DNA from: Symbiodinium natans
Taxonomy: Eukaryota > Sar > Dinophyceae > Suessiales > Symbiodiniaceae
DNA: 64,000 nt
Direction of reading: 5' to 3'
Assembly (NCBI GenBank): GCA_905221605.1
Contig: CAJNDS010002357.1
Span: 532,831 to 596,830 of the forward strand
Position 1 is the stretch's first letter. Each line of letters begins with the position of its first letter. Both the position numbers and the translations under genes were made by a program. Positions 43,401-55,200 of this stretch are shown here, piece by piece. Under the pieces are notes generated by a model. The model did not search any database and was not told the origin of the DNA. It was given only the letters and a program-made list of their open reading frames with translations.

Positions 43401-45390
43401 GTGCGTCGACGCCATGGATGTTGGGACCTTTGAGGATGTTGTAGAGAGTTCAGGATGCCCCCGTGTTTAGACCATTTTAGACCTAGCAGGGTTTAGCTCG
43501 TGGCCCATGGGCATGGCGACGTTCCGGGTCTAGGACAGCATAACGCGGGTACGAACATCGAAGCATCAAACCTCAGAAAGCGCCTACCCCTGAAGGTCTT
43601 GGATCCTAACTCCATACGTCCGACCTATCACCCCTACTGCAGCAACCGACACGCCTGAAAAGTGTACAGCCGCGTCCGAGGCCCTCATCAAGACCTTCTT
43701 CGACAAGAAAGTCGGCGACTTCCTCAAGGCCTGGGGGCTCAAGGGGCTTTTCTAAGTGTCGACGTACAGAAGCGCAGCAGCGCACAACCGCATCCGACTC
43801 GAAGGGTTTAGGCTTCTGTCCTGCTTGGCTGGGGCCTTTGGGGTCTAGAAGTCAGGGACAAACGGCTGGTGATTTAGGTCTAAAAATACAAGTTCAGGTT
43901 GATTTTTTGAGGCCATGAAGGTTGGGCTGTCCTCATCCTTTTTGCGTCAAAAGCAGCTAAAGGCTCCACAACGACAAAGCTTGTACTTGGAGATTTTGAG
44001 TCTAAAGATGACGTCTCTGGGTTGTAGGAGTAAGTAACTCCCTGACGGGTGCCTTAAGGTAGCGCCTTGGGTTTCGGACTGCTGCCGCACTCAACAAGCG
44101 AATTCAAAGCCGTAGCAGGGTTTTGGGGTTTCGAGACGTCTTGCTCGAAGCAGCAGGCAATCAAAGACGGTTTTGGGTCAAAGCCCTCTTCCCTAGGCTC
44201 CAAGCTCCTAAACTAGACGATCCAAACGCCCAAAGCCTCAAAGCCTTTGTGAAGCCTGTTGGAATACACCCCACCCACGATCCGCAAAATCTCCCAAGCT
44301 CAACCTTTTTGCAGGTCGACCAAGGCAATCTCCGGGTCGATCCCTCCTCCGGCCAGTTCCAGCTGAAGAAGGCCGTGGGTTCTGACGATATGGATAGAAG
44401 GGCTTCCCCCCGGGATGCACAGTTGAGCGGCTTGAGCGTGCAGGGTTCGAAGTCCGAGGGCTTTGATTCGTTTTTGGCGTTGGGGGGGGGGGGGGGTTGG
44501 GGCTCAAACATTGGGTCTGGGGCAAATCCAGAAGCGGTGGAAAGGGTAAATGTTGGGTACGTTGGGGCTTAGGTTGTAGCTGACACACTTCTCAAACCTG
44601 CTACTGCTTGACGCTGCAGCCCTCTTAACCTAAACGTGAAGCCCTGGAACCCAAGCTGGATCTCCCTCATCAACCGCCAAGAACAGCCAGGCTTCGATAG
44701 ACGGCTCTGTCGCCTGGACCGATCTTGGGTAGATCGAGATTCCCGATGGTTTATCATTCTTTGCGGGCTTGAGGTTGTAGGCTGCGTACATTGCGCGAGC
44801 TTGCGGTCTAGCACCCCAATGCTCTCTGCTTGGTCGCGGTTGTATTTTCGACATGCAGTATGGTTGGTGCTGCACTTGAACGGTTCCGGCGTTTCAGATT
44901 TCAGGATCATGGGTGCTACCGACCACCTACGAGCTTGCCTTTCTGAATTTTGCAATCCCTTTGCAAGACATGTCTAAGATCCACGGTGCATGTCACAGAC
45001 CCTCCTCGACGCTCACAACACAAACTTACTCGAAACCAGTCCCTGCATGCAGGTTGCAGCTCGCATTGACTCGGCCCGCTACTTTTTCCCACCCTACCTT
45101 CTTAACAGTGCAACGACTTAAGGAGGCCCCAATCGGCTTTCAACACTCATTGAGTCTTCGTTTTGGCAGTCTACCCTAAACCCCAAACCCTAAACCCCAA
45201 ACCCTAAACCCCAAACCCTAAACCCCAAACCCCAAACCCTAAACCCCAAACCCCAAACCCTAATCCCGAAACCCCCAAACCCTAAACCCTCGAAGAGCCC
45301 GCAGAGCATGCAAAGGCCTTCGACGGTCTCCACCTTCCGGTGGCTCTCCGCGGCGGATTCATCGACGAGCTGTTGGCCCGCCCAGAATGA
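37463..45390 (+). CDS. Unrecognised multi-exon gene, 3' exons with terminal stop
   Basis: Exons 37463-37546 ([19 protein letters not shown], Ala-rich helix), 39336-39374 ([13 protein letters not shown]), 40121-40175 ([18 protein letters not shown]), 43643-43728 ([17 protein letters not shown]), 44315-44371 ([19 protein letters not shown]) and 45298-45390 ([19 protein letters not shown], ending TGA at 45388-45390). The last three join in phase through GC donors. Third positions are G/C-rich throughout. Grouping these with the exons upstream rests only on strand and order, and the region may hold more than one gene. The segment at 37870-38010 is also coding-like, but its frame could not be chosen. 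The 39336 exon resembles the ClpC C-terminal tail and may belong to that gene. Confidence 0.5.
41286..41475. repeat. CCCTAAA telomere-like array
   Basis: About 26 units, mostly perfect CCCTAAA with some CCCTCAA. This is the longest array in the window. A TTTAGGG/TTCAGGG array in the opposite orientation follows at 41562-41645. Confidence 0.95.
41997..42113. repeat. CCCTGAA variant array
   Basis: About 15 near-perfect CCCTGAA units closing with two CCCTAAA. The same variant is homogenised at 23390-23480. Confidence 0.95.
45176..45290. repeat. CCCTAAACCCCAAA array
   Basis: Alternating CCCTAAA and CCCCAAA units, giving a 14-base higher-order period. It lies directly before the terminal exon at 45298. 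Confidence 0.9.
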
Positions 45391-45403
45391 CATGTCGATC
45401 CAT

Positions 45404-45442
45404 ATATGTATATAACATTACATATATATATATATGTGTAGA

Positions 45443-45477
<35 letters not shown>

Positions 45478-45553
45478 GATACATAGATATAGAAATAGAT
45501 ATAGATATAGATACAGATATAGATGTAGATATAGATATAGATATAGAGATCTA
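45404..45553. repeat. TATA/GATATA microsatellite after the stop codon
   Basis: TATATA then (GATATA)n, starting 14 bases after the TGA at 45388-45390. It is therefore in, or just past, the 3' UTR of the upstream gene. Confidence 0.9.
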
Positions 45554-46036
45554 TTTATGATTATATACATATACTTATCATTATTATTTTTATTATGACT
45601 ATTAGCATTTTTGCTATAGCTTTATTCATGCTGTAGTAGCACCCCCCCCCCCCCCCCACCCCCCACCCAAAGGACGCTCTAGAACCCTCTGTCGGCGTCT
45701 TCAAGTGTACCCTATAGGAGGCTACGGTGCGGCAGGAAGTGTTCGGCTTCCCAGGGCCTCCTGCTGATGGCCGGGGCCGGCTCTTCCCCCCTCGACCCAC
45801 TCCTCAACTCCAAACACACACGACATCCCGAACGCTAAGCCCGGCCGGCGCAACCCATTCCAGAGCCCTGAGGGCACCGAAGATCCAAAGTGCCGGGTTT
45901 AGGGTTTAAGGTTTTAGGATTTTGGTTTCGGGTTTCGGGTTTAGGTGCAGATGCAGTGGAGATGTGGAAAGGTTTGGAGTTTCGGGTTCAGGAGTTTAGG
46001 ATCTGAGGTTTCAAGCCCCATACCTCCACAGCAAAG

Positions 46037-49000
46037 GTCCGTCAACCTGCATCTGGACGTGTTCAATCCAGGGGGATCCGCTTCTTGGCCTCTCACTAAA
46101 GCCGAGGGTTCTCGGTGAATTCTTTCCCCTGCAATCTCATCGTCTGAAAGTTGAAGGTGGCACTTTGGGTTTTCAAGGGCTTAGGGCAAGTGCCTGGGGC
46201 CAAGGTTTCTTAGCCCAAAGGCACAAAGAGCTGGCTGCCTGAGGTCTCTTTGCAGATCCTGATCCGAAATGTGTTCTTTGTCTTCGGGCCACACACGACA
46301 GACTGGAGCTGGGCGCACGTGAAGCAGGCCAAAGTGTTGGCCCTTCATCCCTTAAAGGGGGCTGTGTGCACAGTGTTCGGCTCACCAGTTGTAAGGTGGG
46401 GCATGGATGGCATCACTGAGGGAGGGGGTGGGGGGACCTTTCCTACGTAGAGGGAAGCGAGGTGGTCAGTAATGTGGGTAGCGCACGTGTGTATTGTTGC
46501 TGATTGAGTGCATCCCCCTCGCAGTGCAAATCAAAGCTTGTCGACCTCATTATGCAGATCGCCGCCGCCCGGTTGCAGTTGCACATGTCTGTGGAAATAT
46601 CGACTCGTCGAAGTGCTTGGTTGCGACTTGCGGTGACGGATGGGATATGATAGACTTGGGTGGCTTGCATATGGTCAGTCGCGTTCCTCAGATCGTAAAC
46701 TAGCGGAGGTTTTCCTGGGGTCCTAAGATGCCCCGAGCATCAGAAGCTTTCACGCTGAGCAATCTTCCCCCTCTGAAAGAGCCTCACATCCCAGCCATGT
46801 TGCGCGATGCAATACCTGCGTAAAATACATAAACCCTGAACGCTCTAAACTCTGAAACCTAGAACCACACGCACACGCACTAACTCGCACGCACCCATCT
46901 TTAAAGCCGTCCATCCCCGAAAGCCATAAAACCCTACACCGCAAGAAGCGTAAGCCCTGAGAACCGTCAGCCCCACATAGAGACCCCAAGCCCTCAATAT
47001 CCAAAGCCCTCATGCTGAAAACCCTGAAAACCCGAAATCCTAAAGGCCCCAAAGCCTTGACAAGACAAAACCCGACTATCCCGAAGCTTTAGCCCTAAAC
47101 CCTGTAAACCCTGAACCCTAAGCGCCTAAGCGCCCTCGAGCCGAAGTTTCCAAACCCCAAAATCCCCCAAATCTCCAAAACCTCAAAGATAAGTGCGTGG
47201 CTTCGTTGCTCTGCGCATTCTTGCAGCTGAGCGAAAGCCCCCTGATACTTTCGCAAAATCCACCAACAACACAGGCCTCCCCCCACGGGCTCCTTTTTCT
47301 GAAACCTAAACGCTCGAATGCGGCACGAGCACAAACACACTCACACTCTCTCTCTCTCTCTTCAGTACGAATACGAAAGCTGTCACAACTAAGAAAACAG
47401 AGAACACAAGAAAGACTCATTAAGTGCGGTCGCACTGAGTCTAAGTCAAGCAAGTCCCGATCGGCCTGGGACCTGAGCACTGAGGAGCTGAAACCGTCCA
47501 AGAAAGCCAAGAAGTCGCACGAGGACTCGCCGCGAAAGGCTTTCGTTGGGGTTCAGGGCTTCCGGTCTTCTGTAGTCTTCCTCGGACGGCGAGGAAGTAG
47601 TGAGCGGCAGCCGAGTGGGCGACCAGCATTTCTCGATCAGGTTTGGCTTTCGGGTTTTTGCACCCCTCGAAGCCTCAAATACGTCAACCAAGTCCACACA
47701 TGAGGGCGTTAAGTGGAGGTAGAGGAATAGACTTTGGATGTGTTGGAGGTGGGGTTTGTGGGTACAAACAAGGCTCAAGTTCGGTATTGGGGGCCTTTGG
47801 TTTTCCTCAGGCCCTGTGCTTCTAACCATCATGATGCGCACCCCCCAATGTGAGTCATCTTGTCGAGTCGGCAGCAGGATCCCTAGCCTTTGCAAACCCG
47901 AAGCCGGAGCGGCTCCGACCTCGAAGCCGCAGAACCTATTTCCTCCACACTTACGGGGTCTCGACCCGCCCACCCCTACTTGCGGACCCTCAGTTCCCAC
48001 GTTTTGGTATCTTGACTCTTGACTACCTCGGAAACTCGGAGATGAACGTTCGTCGGCAGGTGGGGGGTGGGGGGGGGGGGGGGTGAGTGGGGCACCGCCT
48101 TTGTCCTCCGCACTTAGGGAACCGCATCAACATTCTCACGACTCCTTCGACAAACATCTGCCTGTACTGTTGTCCAAGCCCTAGAAGGTTCAACCACCCC
48201 GCCCCCCTTCTCCGCCCTAAACCCTAAACCCTAAACCCAAAACCCTAAACCCTAAACCCTAAACCCTCAACCCTAAACCCTAAGGTCACCAAACTATTCT
48301 AGGATAGTTCCCTTCTGGTCTAGCCCCCCTTACTCCTGCATTGCCTGGATCCCTGGAGCCGTTCAGCTGTTTTTTTTCATTTGGGTTTAGGGTTTTAGGG
48401 TTTTAGGGTTTAGGGTTTAGGGTTTAGGGTTTAGGGTTTAGGGTTTAGGACTTGGGGCTTAGGGTTTAGGGTTTAGGGGTTAAGTTTTAGGGTTTAGGGT
48501 TTCGGGTTTAGGGTTTAGGGTTTTGGGATTCGGGTTTCCACAAGCCGCAACCCTGACCCAGAAACGAGTTGAAGGCGGCCTTGCTGATGCCAGGACTCGG
48601 CAAGCGGATGGCTGAGTGACATCCAGACCCGGATCAAGCAGGACGGTTTAGGGTTTAGGGTTTAGGGTTTAGCGTTTAGGGTTTAGGGTTCAGGGTTCAG
48701 GGTTTAGGGTTTAGGGTTTAGGGTTTAGGGTTGAGGCGCGCTCGCGCGTGCAGGCTTCCTGGTCCAGACCTCGAGCATCCGCCCTGCAAATCCCTGCGCC
48801 CCAACCCCAATGTGAAGCAATCAGCCCCTGCCCCGAACCCTCAGCAGCCAAGCTACCTGTACAAAAGGACCTCATGAAGAAGGTTGCCGAGATGATCGAG
48901 GCCACCCACCAAAAGCTCGAAGTCTTGGGTTTGGAGTTTAGGGAGTTTAGGGCTGCCAACAATAGTGCTCCGAAGTCTCGAATGCCCAAAAGCCTGAAAA

Positions 49001-51302
49001 CCCCTAGCTGTCCATCCTGGCAGCCCCAACATGTTGCATGTTGTTCGGGTCCGTGGCATATCTCATGTTCCAGCTCTGGAAGCTTCGGAGCAGCGGGGGG
49101 GCCTTGGGGGGGTGGTTGGGGTCTCTCACTTGTGCCATTCCCCCATCCCGAAACCTAAAGCCTCCAAAAGGCTCAATCCGAGAACGCCATCTGTTGCTAG
49201 GCTCGCCTTTTGGCACGTACGAAGTTATGCTTAGGTATCCATGGCGAATGCGGTCGTCCGGTCCCAGTTGAGAGAGTAGGAGGGGCATTAGTTAGTTATC
49301 CGCCCAGGTCAACATTGCGAACTTTCACATTCGTTTCGAGGCCTCGAAGCGCTCCCAGAAACTTTAATTGAGGCCTTCAATGCTTTGGGGTCAAGGCGTT
49401 TTCGATTTGGTATGGGCTTGAGGCTTGAGGCCGCGTTGGTCATCCACATCTCAGGGTGTTGAGGGGCCATTTCAATGTAGTTCCAGACCGACAGACCATG
49501 CTGGAGACCGACAGGACCCCAATCGCATCGAAATCTGCAGCCAAAGTATGCTGAGCGCTCTTGATACCCTAACGGGTCTTGAGTCTCGGGTTTGTACCTA
49601 GATTTTCAGGGGGCTCGGTGGCCGAGGATGGGCAGGCTCTTCTGAACACTAACCCGCACTTTTGAAGGACTCGGTGACCCAGCCGGTGCCGTACTCCTGT
49701 GGCTTCAAGCTGGGCTATGCCGCAGTCTTCGCCAATGAGGAGCGCAATATAGGGGTCAGAATCATTGCTAATAATGTTCCCTTATGGTCCCTTTGTAATT
49801 ATACAAGCATAACCCCCCCAAACCCTATTCTAATCATTCAGGCCACTATATTAGATGGCTCCAAACAGCTTGTCTTGTCGAGCCCTCTTTGCTACTTCCT
49901 GCGGCTGCTAATGATTGTCACTGGGGCTGTACAAGGTTTGGTGGGGATGTGGCGGCTATACCTGCAGCGTGCGTGAAGCAGTGTACTTCAGGTTGAATGA
50001 ATAGTGAGGTCAGTGCCGCACGCTCCACGGCACCCTTGGTGTCGCCTCGCGAGACGCAGCAGCACCAACACAGCCAGACCTAGCCAGGGCTTCGAAGTCA
50101 CATGTTTACTTTCTCGGAAAAACTCACTTCATGTCACTTCACGGCATGTGCCTTGAAATCAAGAGTACTTGGACCTCAAAGTGGCAGAGTCGATCTTGCA
50201 GGACAACAGCTCACAACGCACCACGGGCATATGGAGGGTGCGCGGGGGGAGGAGGGGGATTCCGCGTTCCGGGCATATGCGTTTGGGAGGTTCAGGCTTT
50301 GAGGGGGCAGTTTGCATGACCCTAATGTGGCCAATATCATCTGAGTCAAGGCTTGGCATGTAGCGCAGGTCGTCAAGGGAGTTGCGAACACAAGTGCCAC
50401 TTAAACTTGGCAACTACACAGGCCACTCTTCCAACCAATCGTAAGTTTTCGCTTCCTATTCTGTTCGGTGCCACTGTATAGCCAATGTAGCTGCAACTTG
50501 GCTGAACGTTATTACTTGTCGCTCGGCGTGTAGCAACAAAGTGTTGGCCCAGTGGGGTATCTCGAACTCGCCCGCGTAATGAACTGTAAAAGCTCCCCCA
50601 AGTGCAAGCTGCAGTGGGGAAAGTCATGGAAAGTCCCATGGTTCTGACCCCGAAAGCGATGTCACGCCGCCATTCGCCAGCACACTGTGGATGTTCTTGC
50701 GGACCCACTGTTCTGCCAGCTGTCGGCTCAGTGATGTGTTGTGATGTTTTGTTTTTGTGTGGGAAAGGTACAAACTACGGGGTTCTGGTGTGTTTTCGCC
50801 AGCAGTCTGAGCAAGAAAGCTCCCAAACCCGAACCCTGACCTGATGTTGCACCACCCCCCAAACCTGTACCTGTCTGGCTGCCAGTTGCAGACTTGCCCC
50901 TAGCCGCAACCGCAGAAGCCACCCCGAATCATACCCAAAGCCACTGACACCCGGGACCCCTAGGGGCCCCTGAACCCATGCCCAAACCCTGGACCTTTAA
51001 CCTCGAAGCCGAAGCTGCGTGGCTCTTGCTCCCTAGACCGGCCTTACGAAAAAAAGAGGCTGTGCGGGAGGTAGGGTTGAGGGCAGTAGGATCGAGGGTT
51101 CAAGAGGGCTTTGTTGAAGTTTTAGCGGCGCTAGTGATAGTGGCTTTCGGCTCACTTCTGGGTTTAGCTGAAGGTCTTCCCAAGGCGCTGCTTAGGGGCT
51201 CAGCAAGAGGTACCCTAGAGCAGCAACCCAAAAACCTCGCTGCGCCAGAATGCCGAAGCCCCCAAAGGGCCCAAGCGCCACGAACACATGGCAGGCGCAT
51301 GA
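46037..51302 (+). CDS. Unrecognised multi-exon gene with Lys/Ser and acidic region
   Basis: No family recognised. Exons proposed: about 46037-46071 (VNLHLDVFNPG), 46256-46327 (NVFFVFGPHTTDWSWAHVKQ), 46525-46577 (KLVDLIMQIAAARL), 47440-47538 (SKSSKSRSAWDLSTEELK then KKAKKSHEDSPRK), 47576-47640 (SSSDGEEVVSGSRVGDQHFS), about 48856-48921 (KDLMKKVAEMIEATHQKLE), 49668-49739 (YSCGFKLGYAAVFANEE) and 51249-51302 (AEAPKGPKRHEHMAGA, then TGA). Phases match between 46327/46525 and 47538/47576. The basic-serine then acidic-serine order is common in nuclear or RNA-processing proteins; that is inference only. A further exon (EVFGFPGPP) may lie near 45737. Some exons are certainly missed. Splice donors read GC, GT, GC, GT, GT and GA. 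Confidence 0.5.
48213..48283. repeat. CCCTAAA telomere-like array
   Basis: About ten units in the intron after the SSSDGEE exon. Confidence 0.93.
48383..48537. repeat. TTTAGGG telomere-like array
   Basis: About 20 units, some GTTTTAGG and GTTTCGGG. Opposite in orientation to the array at 48213, about 100 bases away. Confidence 0.93.
48645..48734. repeat. TTTAGGG telomere-like array
   Basis: About 12 units with two TTCAGGG variants. Confidence 0.93.
49748..49855. repeat. Dispersed repeat family A, copy 4
   Basis: ATAGGGGTCAGAATCATTGC, ATGTTCCCTTATGGTCCCT, AATTATACAAGCATAACCCC, AACCCTATTCTAATCATTCA and GGCCACTATATTA. It begins eight bases after the proposed end of the exon at 49668-49739. 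Confidence 0.8.
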
Positions 51303-52285
51303 GGTCCTGGAGCCCTGAGTCCCGCAACTCCAGGAGCCTTTAAGGATCTGCATGTCAAGCTCTTATCGAGATTCTTGTCACAGGCCTCAACACCCCTATC
51401 TCCTCCCTGCCCTTGAATCTGAATGAATCCTAGACCGACCTCCTGAAACCCTCCAGCGCCAGACTAGCCTAAGCCGCGTGCCAGACGATGGGCATTTCTT
51501 TGGGACGGCTGTGGCAGATGCTTTATGGGCCGAAGGAGGTAGGGGGCAGTGAGGAGGAGTGTAGGTCTTCGGAGGCGTGCTTGGAGCTGTTCATGGGTGA
51601 TTAAGTCCTTTCCATAAAACAGGAGCAGCCATCCTGATACAAACTGTGGATCTCGCCACGACGTATGCAGACAGCATCCAAAAGGGTTCTCAACCCTTGC
51701 ACGGCGCAACGGCGTTCTGAGACCGTACGAGCAGAGCTTGTGGTGTTCGAGCACTGTTAACGAGATCCCGAGGATGTTATCAACATTGGTGCACTGGCGC
51801 AAAGAGTGAGAAGCTTCAATCTGAACCCTAGATCTCAAAGAAACTGCCTAGCTGCTTTTGTTGGATTGAACCCTTCACCTTAAACCAACACAGTGGCTTT
51901 CGATCGAGCACAGGAAGTTTCCGCACACGACCTGTCAGAAAGTCTAAAGACCAGCCGCCACGGCCTGTAATTCGGTGTCTGTGCCTGGCAGTACCCCGAA
52001 GCTCGCATTATAGGAGACAAAGTGCCGTCCACCCCCCAACTTTCACCGGACACACCCATGCAATTCGCTGCTAACATCAGGGCTCTATGCCCCCAATCAT
52101 CGAGGGGGCCTTTCCCACAAAAGTCCCGGACCGTCGGGGGAGGCTTTTGGGTTGAATGTTTAGTTCGGGGCAAAGAATTTTGCTTTCGGCTGGGAACTTT
52201 AAGGCTTCGGGCCTTTTTAGGCTGTAGGTTCGCTGACGTAGGGCAGCTTGAAAGCCACGTAGCCCCAAACTCTATGTCGCACCAG

Positions 52286-55200
52286 GTGAATGTCCTTATG
52301 CTGGGCCTCGATGCAGCTTCTTGTCTGCCCCCATAAAGCCTTACTACTTTGAGTCTTCGGTCGGTCTTAGTCCCGCAGGGTAGCTCTTCGAAAGGGTTGA
52401 ACCCCAAAACCGAAACCCTTCCTCGCCGACCCGGGTGTCGTGAGGTGTTGAATTCAAACTGCAACAAAACCAATGTCGCGATTATCGTAAAAAGACGAAC
52501 CCCAAGATGCAGCCATGACGGCAGCGTACCCCGGCTGGGGCAAAAAGGTAGCGGCTACATGTAGATGGCTCGCTGGGACAGTTGTAGCAATGTCAATGGC
52601 AATGAACTGGTACCTTGATATTTGTATGTCTTTAAGCTACTTCCAACATCAAACGCTGCCGCTGCAAGCACCTTGCCTGACACCCCTGCATGCTGAACGC
52701 CCCTGAATCCCAGGCCGGTAAGACGACGATCCTCTACAGGCTGAAAATTGGGGAGATTGTGTCGAACCTCAGCAGCAAACCCGCCGGCTGATAGGCTTGC
52801 GTAGTGTCATTGGTTTTTGATTCAGGTGTGAAGAATGTCTTGGGAAAGAAGGCAAAGAACGCTTTAGCAGTTGATTGCTTTTCGGAGTTGTGTACTAAGT
52901 TTACTCTTTTGTGACCTCACGCGTTTCCTACCCTTGCACTTCCAAACTTTGTATCGCCAGATGGATATCTGGCATTCATGCTAAACGTTGCAAGCCCTAA
53001 GCCCTGAAAGGCACTTTTGATGTTGAATAGCTTTCATCCTCACATCATGCAAGGGTCACCACTTCCGGCATCTCAGGGGAGAGTGTTTTCTTGGAACTTT
53101 CGCAGCATCTACGTGACGCCCTGTTATGTACCTCATCTCTTCTGCGAGCTGTGGTGTGCGCTGTTTTCGCATTAAGTCCGAGAAGCATCCCAAACTGGTT
53201 TGGGCATGCTCCGCAGTCGAAGATGTCAATCGGATTCAATCGGATTACAAGGACCGTCCCCACCATCGGCTTCAACGTGGAGAACGACACTTGGCATTAT
53301 GCCCAACCCTGAACCCCAGGGTTTGCCTTGAACCGTGGGGCCTAGGGCCTTAAGGTTTCAGGGGGTTCGCGCCGAAATCCGAGCGTCTGAGTAGGAGGGG
53401 AGAGCTGGTTCTCCCAGGTTCAAGACAAGGGCCCGGCGTTTTGCTAATTCCCCCTAACGCTCCCCTCCAGCATTGAACCCTCCTTACATTCGGGATGGAA
53501 TGGCAGCTGCTTTCAGAAGGCATCGAATGAGGAATTTTTGGCGAGGCCAGGCTTCTTGCGGGCTTCTGTTTGCTCGTTCTCTTGGTACCACTGTATTCAC
53601 ACGTATACATCTTGCCCTAAACCCTAAACCCTAAACTCTAGACCCTAAACCCCTAACCCCTAAACCCCAAACCCTATATTTGAGCTCAGGAAGCAAAAAT
53701 GCATAGCAACACGCATGGGAACCCCAGTCGCAGAAACAAAGCACCCTTTTTACGTGAGGACTGCCCGCACACCCCAATCGAAGCAAGGTACACTACGGCA
53801 ACATCAACTTCTGCGTGTGGGACGTGGGCGGTTGGGGACCCATCCTGGGACAAAACTCGCAGTTTTTAGCGTGGCGGCTTGAAGGTTGGCAGGTTGGGCA
53901 CGGCCCCCAAGGGATACCAAAAGGGCCGTGCAGAGGTTAGGGTTTGGGGACTTAGCGGCATTGAAGGCTTTGGTCCATGGTATTTGGGGTCGGCCATCTG
54001 GTGCAGAGGGCGCAGCTTGGCTTGGATTCGGGGCTAGGCTGAGATCTACGGTCGGTTGTACCTTGGGTTTAGGGATGTTCAGGGTACAGATCTTACCCGG
54101 CCACGCAAATAGCCAAGAGAGCACAAGTCATGCCACAAGCGATGGCGTCCATTGACGCCACAACCCAGCACTTGCTTCCTTGGCTTGGCACTCTATAGAC
54201 TGAACCCCAAGGCCATCCAAGACTCTTCACCCCGAACGCTCGGCACGGCTCCATGCAGCTTCAAGCTTTGGAACTAAAAACGTCACCCTTTTTGGACTCC
54301 TCAGAAGGTCGTCTTGTGTTGGAAGGGGGCTTGGCAACAATGCCATTTGGCCTTGAGGCTACAGTCTTGTCTCGAGCACACCGAGGTTCTTTTCGGCGGT
54401 CATCCGGTGAAAACGAGACAGAACATGTCAGGGCACATGCCCTCACTAGGATGACTCACAAGGGGGGGGTGTGCTTTTGGTGTTTTTTTTTTGCAGCCTG
54501 CTTTACTTTGTGCTTTTGTGGCATCCGGCTACTTCGTCAGCTCTGCCGGCTTGGCTTACCGGCAACTTGTGCATCCTTCCTAAAAAAGGCAACTGCGGGT
54601 GTTTGCACGGTCTGGCACTGCTGAGCTGGGCAACTTCTGCTTGTCTACTTGTAAGAAAGTCACCTCTGGTTTTTGACCGCTTGTTTTTGACGACGAAGAG
54701 CACCAAGTCTTCATCACAGCGCACAACTGTCTCAACCCTGACCCCCACACCTCCAACCTACCTTGTCACGTCTTCAGTTGCAAAAAGAGCCCATGGTGCC
54801 GAGAATCTCAACTGTCCAAAGCCAACCATCCATAACTTGCAAGCGGAAAGCCCTGCAATACTAGCTGCAGCCAGAGGCCAAGAGAAGCTCCGAGGACTTT
54901 GGCGCCATTACTACAAGGAAGCTTCACTGTGCAGGGCTTTGGGATAAAGTTTCAGGGCTTCGACTTTGTGTGTGGTGTTCAGTTTGATTCAAAGTTCCCA
55001 GTGGTTGGGTTTACGGTTTAGGGTTACTAGCCCCGCCGCTCTGCTACTGCTACTGCTGCTGCTACTTCTACTGCTACTGCTACTACTGCTCTACTCCTTC
55101 TAGAAACCATTGCTACACCATTCTGCCGCATACCCCAACTACGACGTGGGCTACTGCTAGCGCGAGCCACAATGAACAGAAGCATCAAGAATAAGATTGA

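Larger units (their letters stand above)
40176..43642. other. Long intronic stretch with repeats only
   Basis: No convincing exon. It contains a (GA)n run at 41038-41066, the largest telomere-like arrays of the window (41286-41475, 41562-41645, 41997-42113), and a TTTAGGG run near 42258-42287. Several 60-120-codon open frames cover it on both strands. None shows the third-position bias or splice context of the real exons. Confidence 0.5.
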
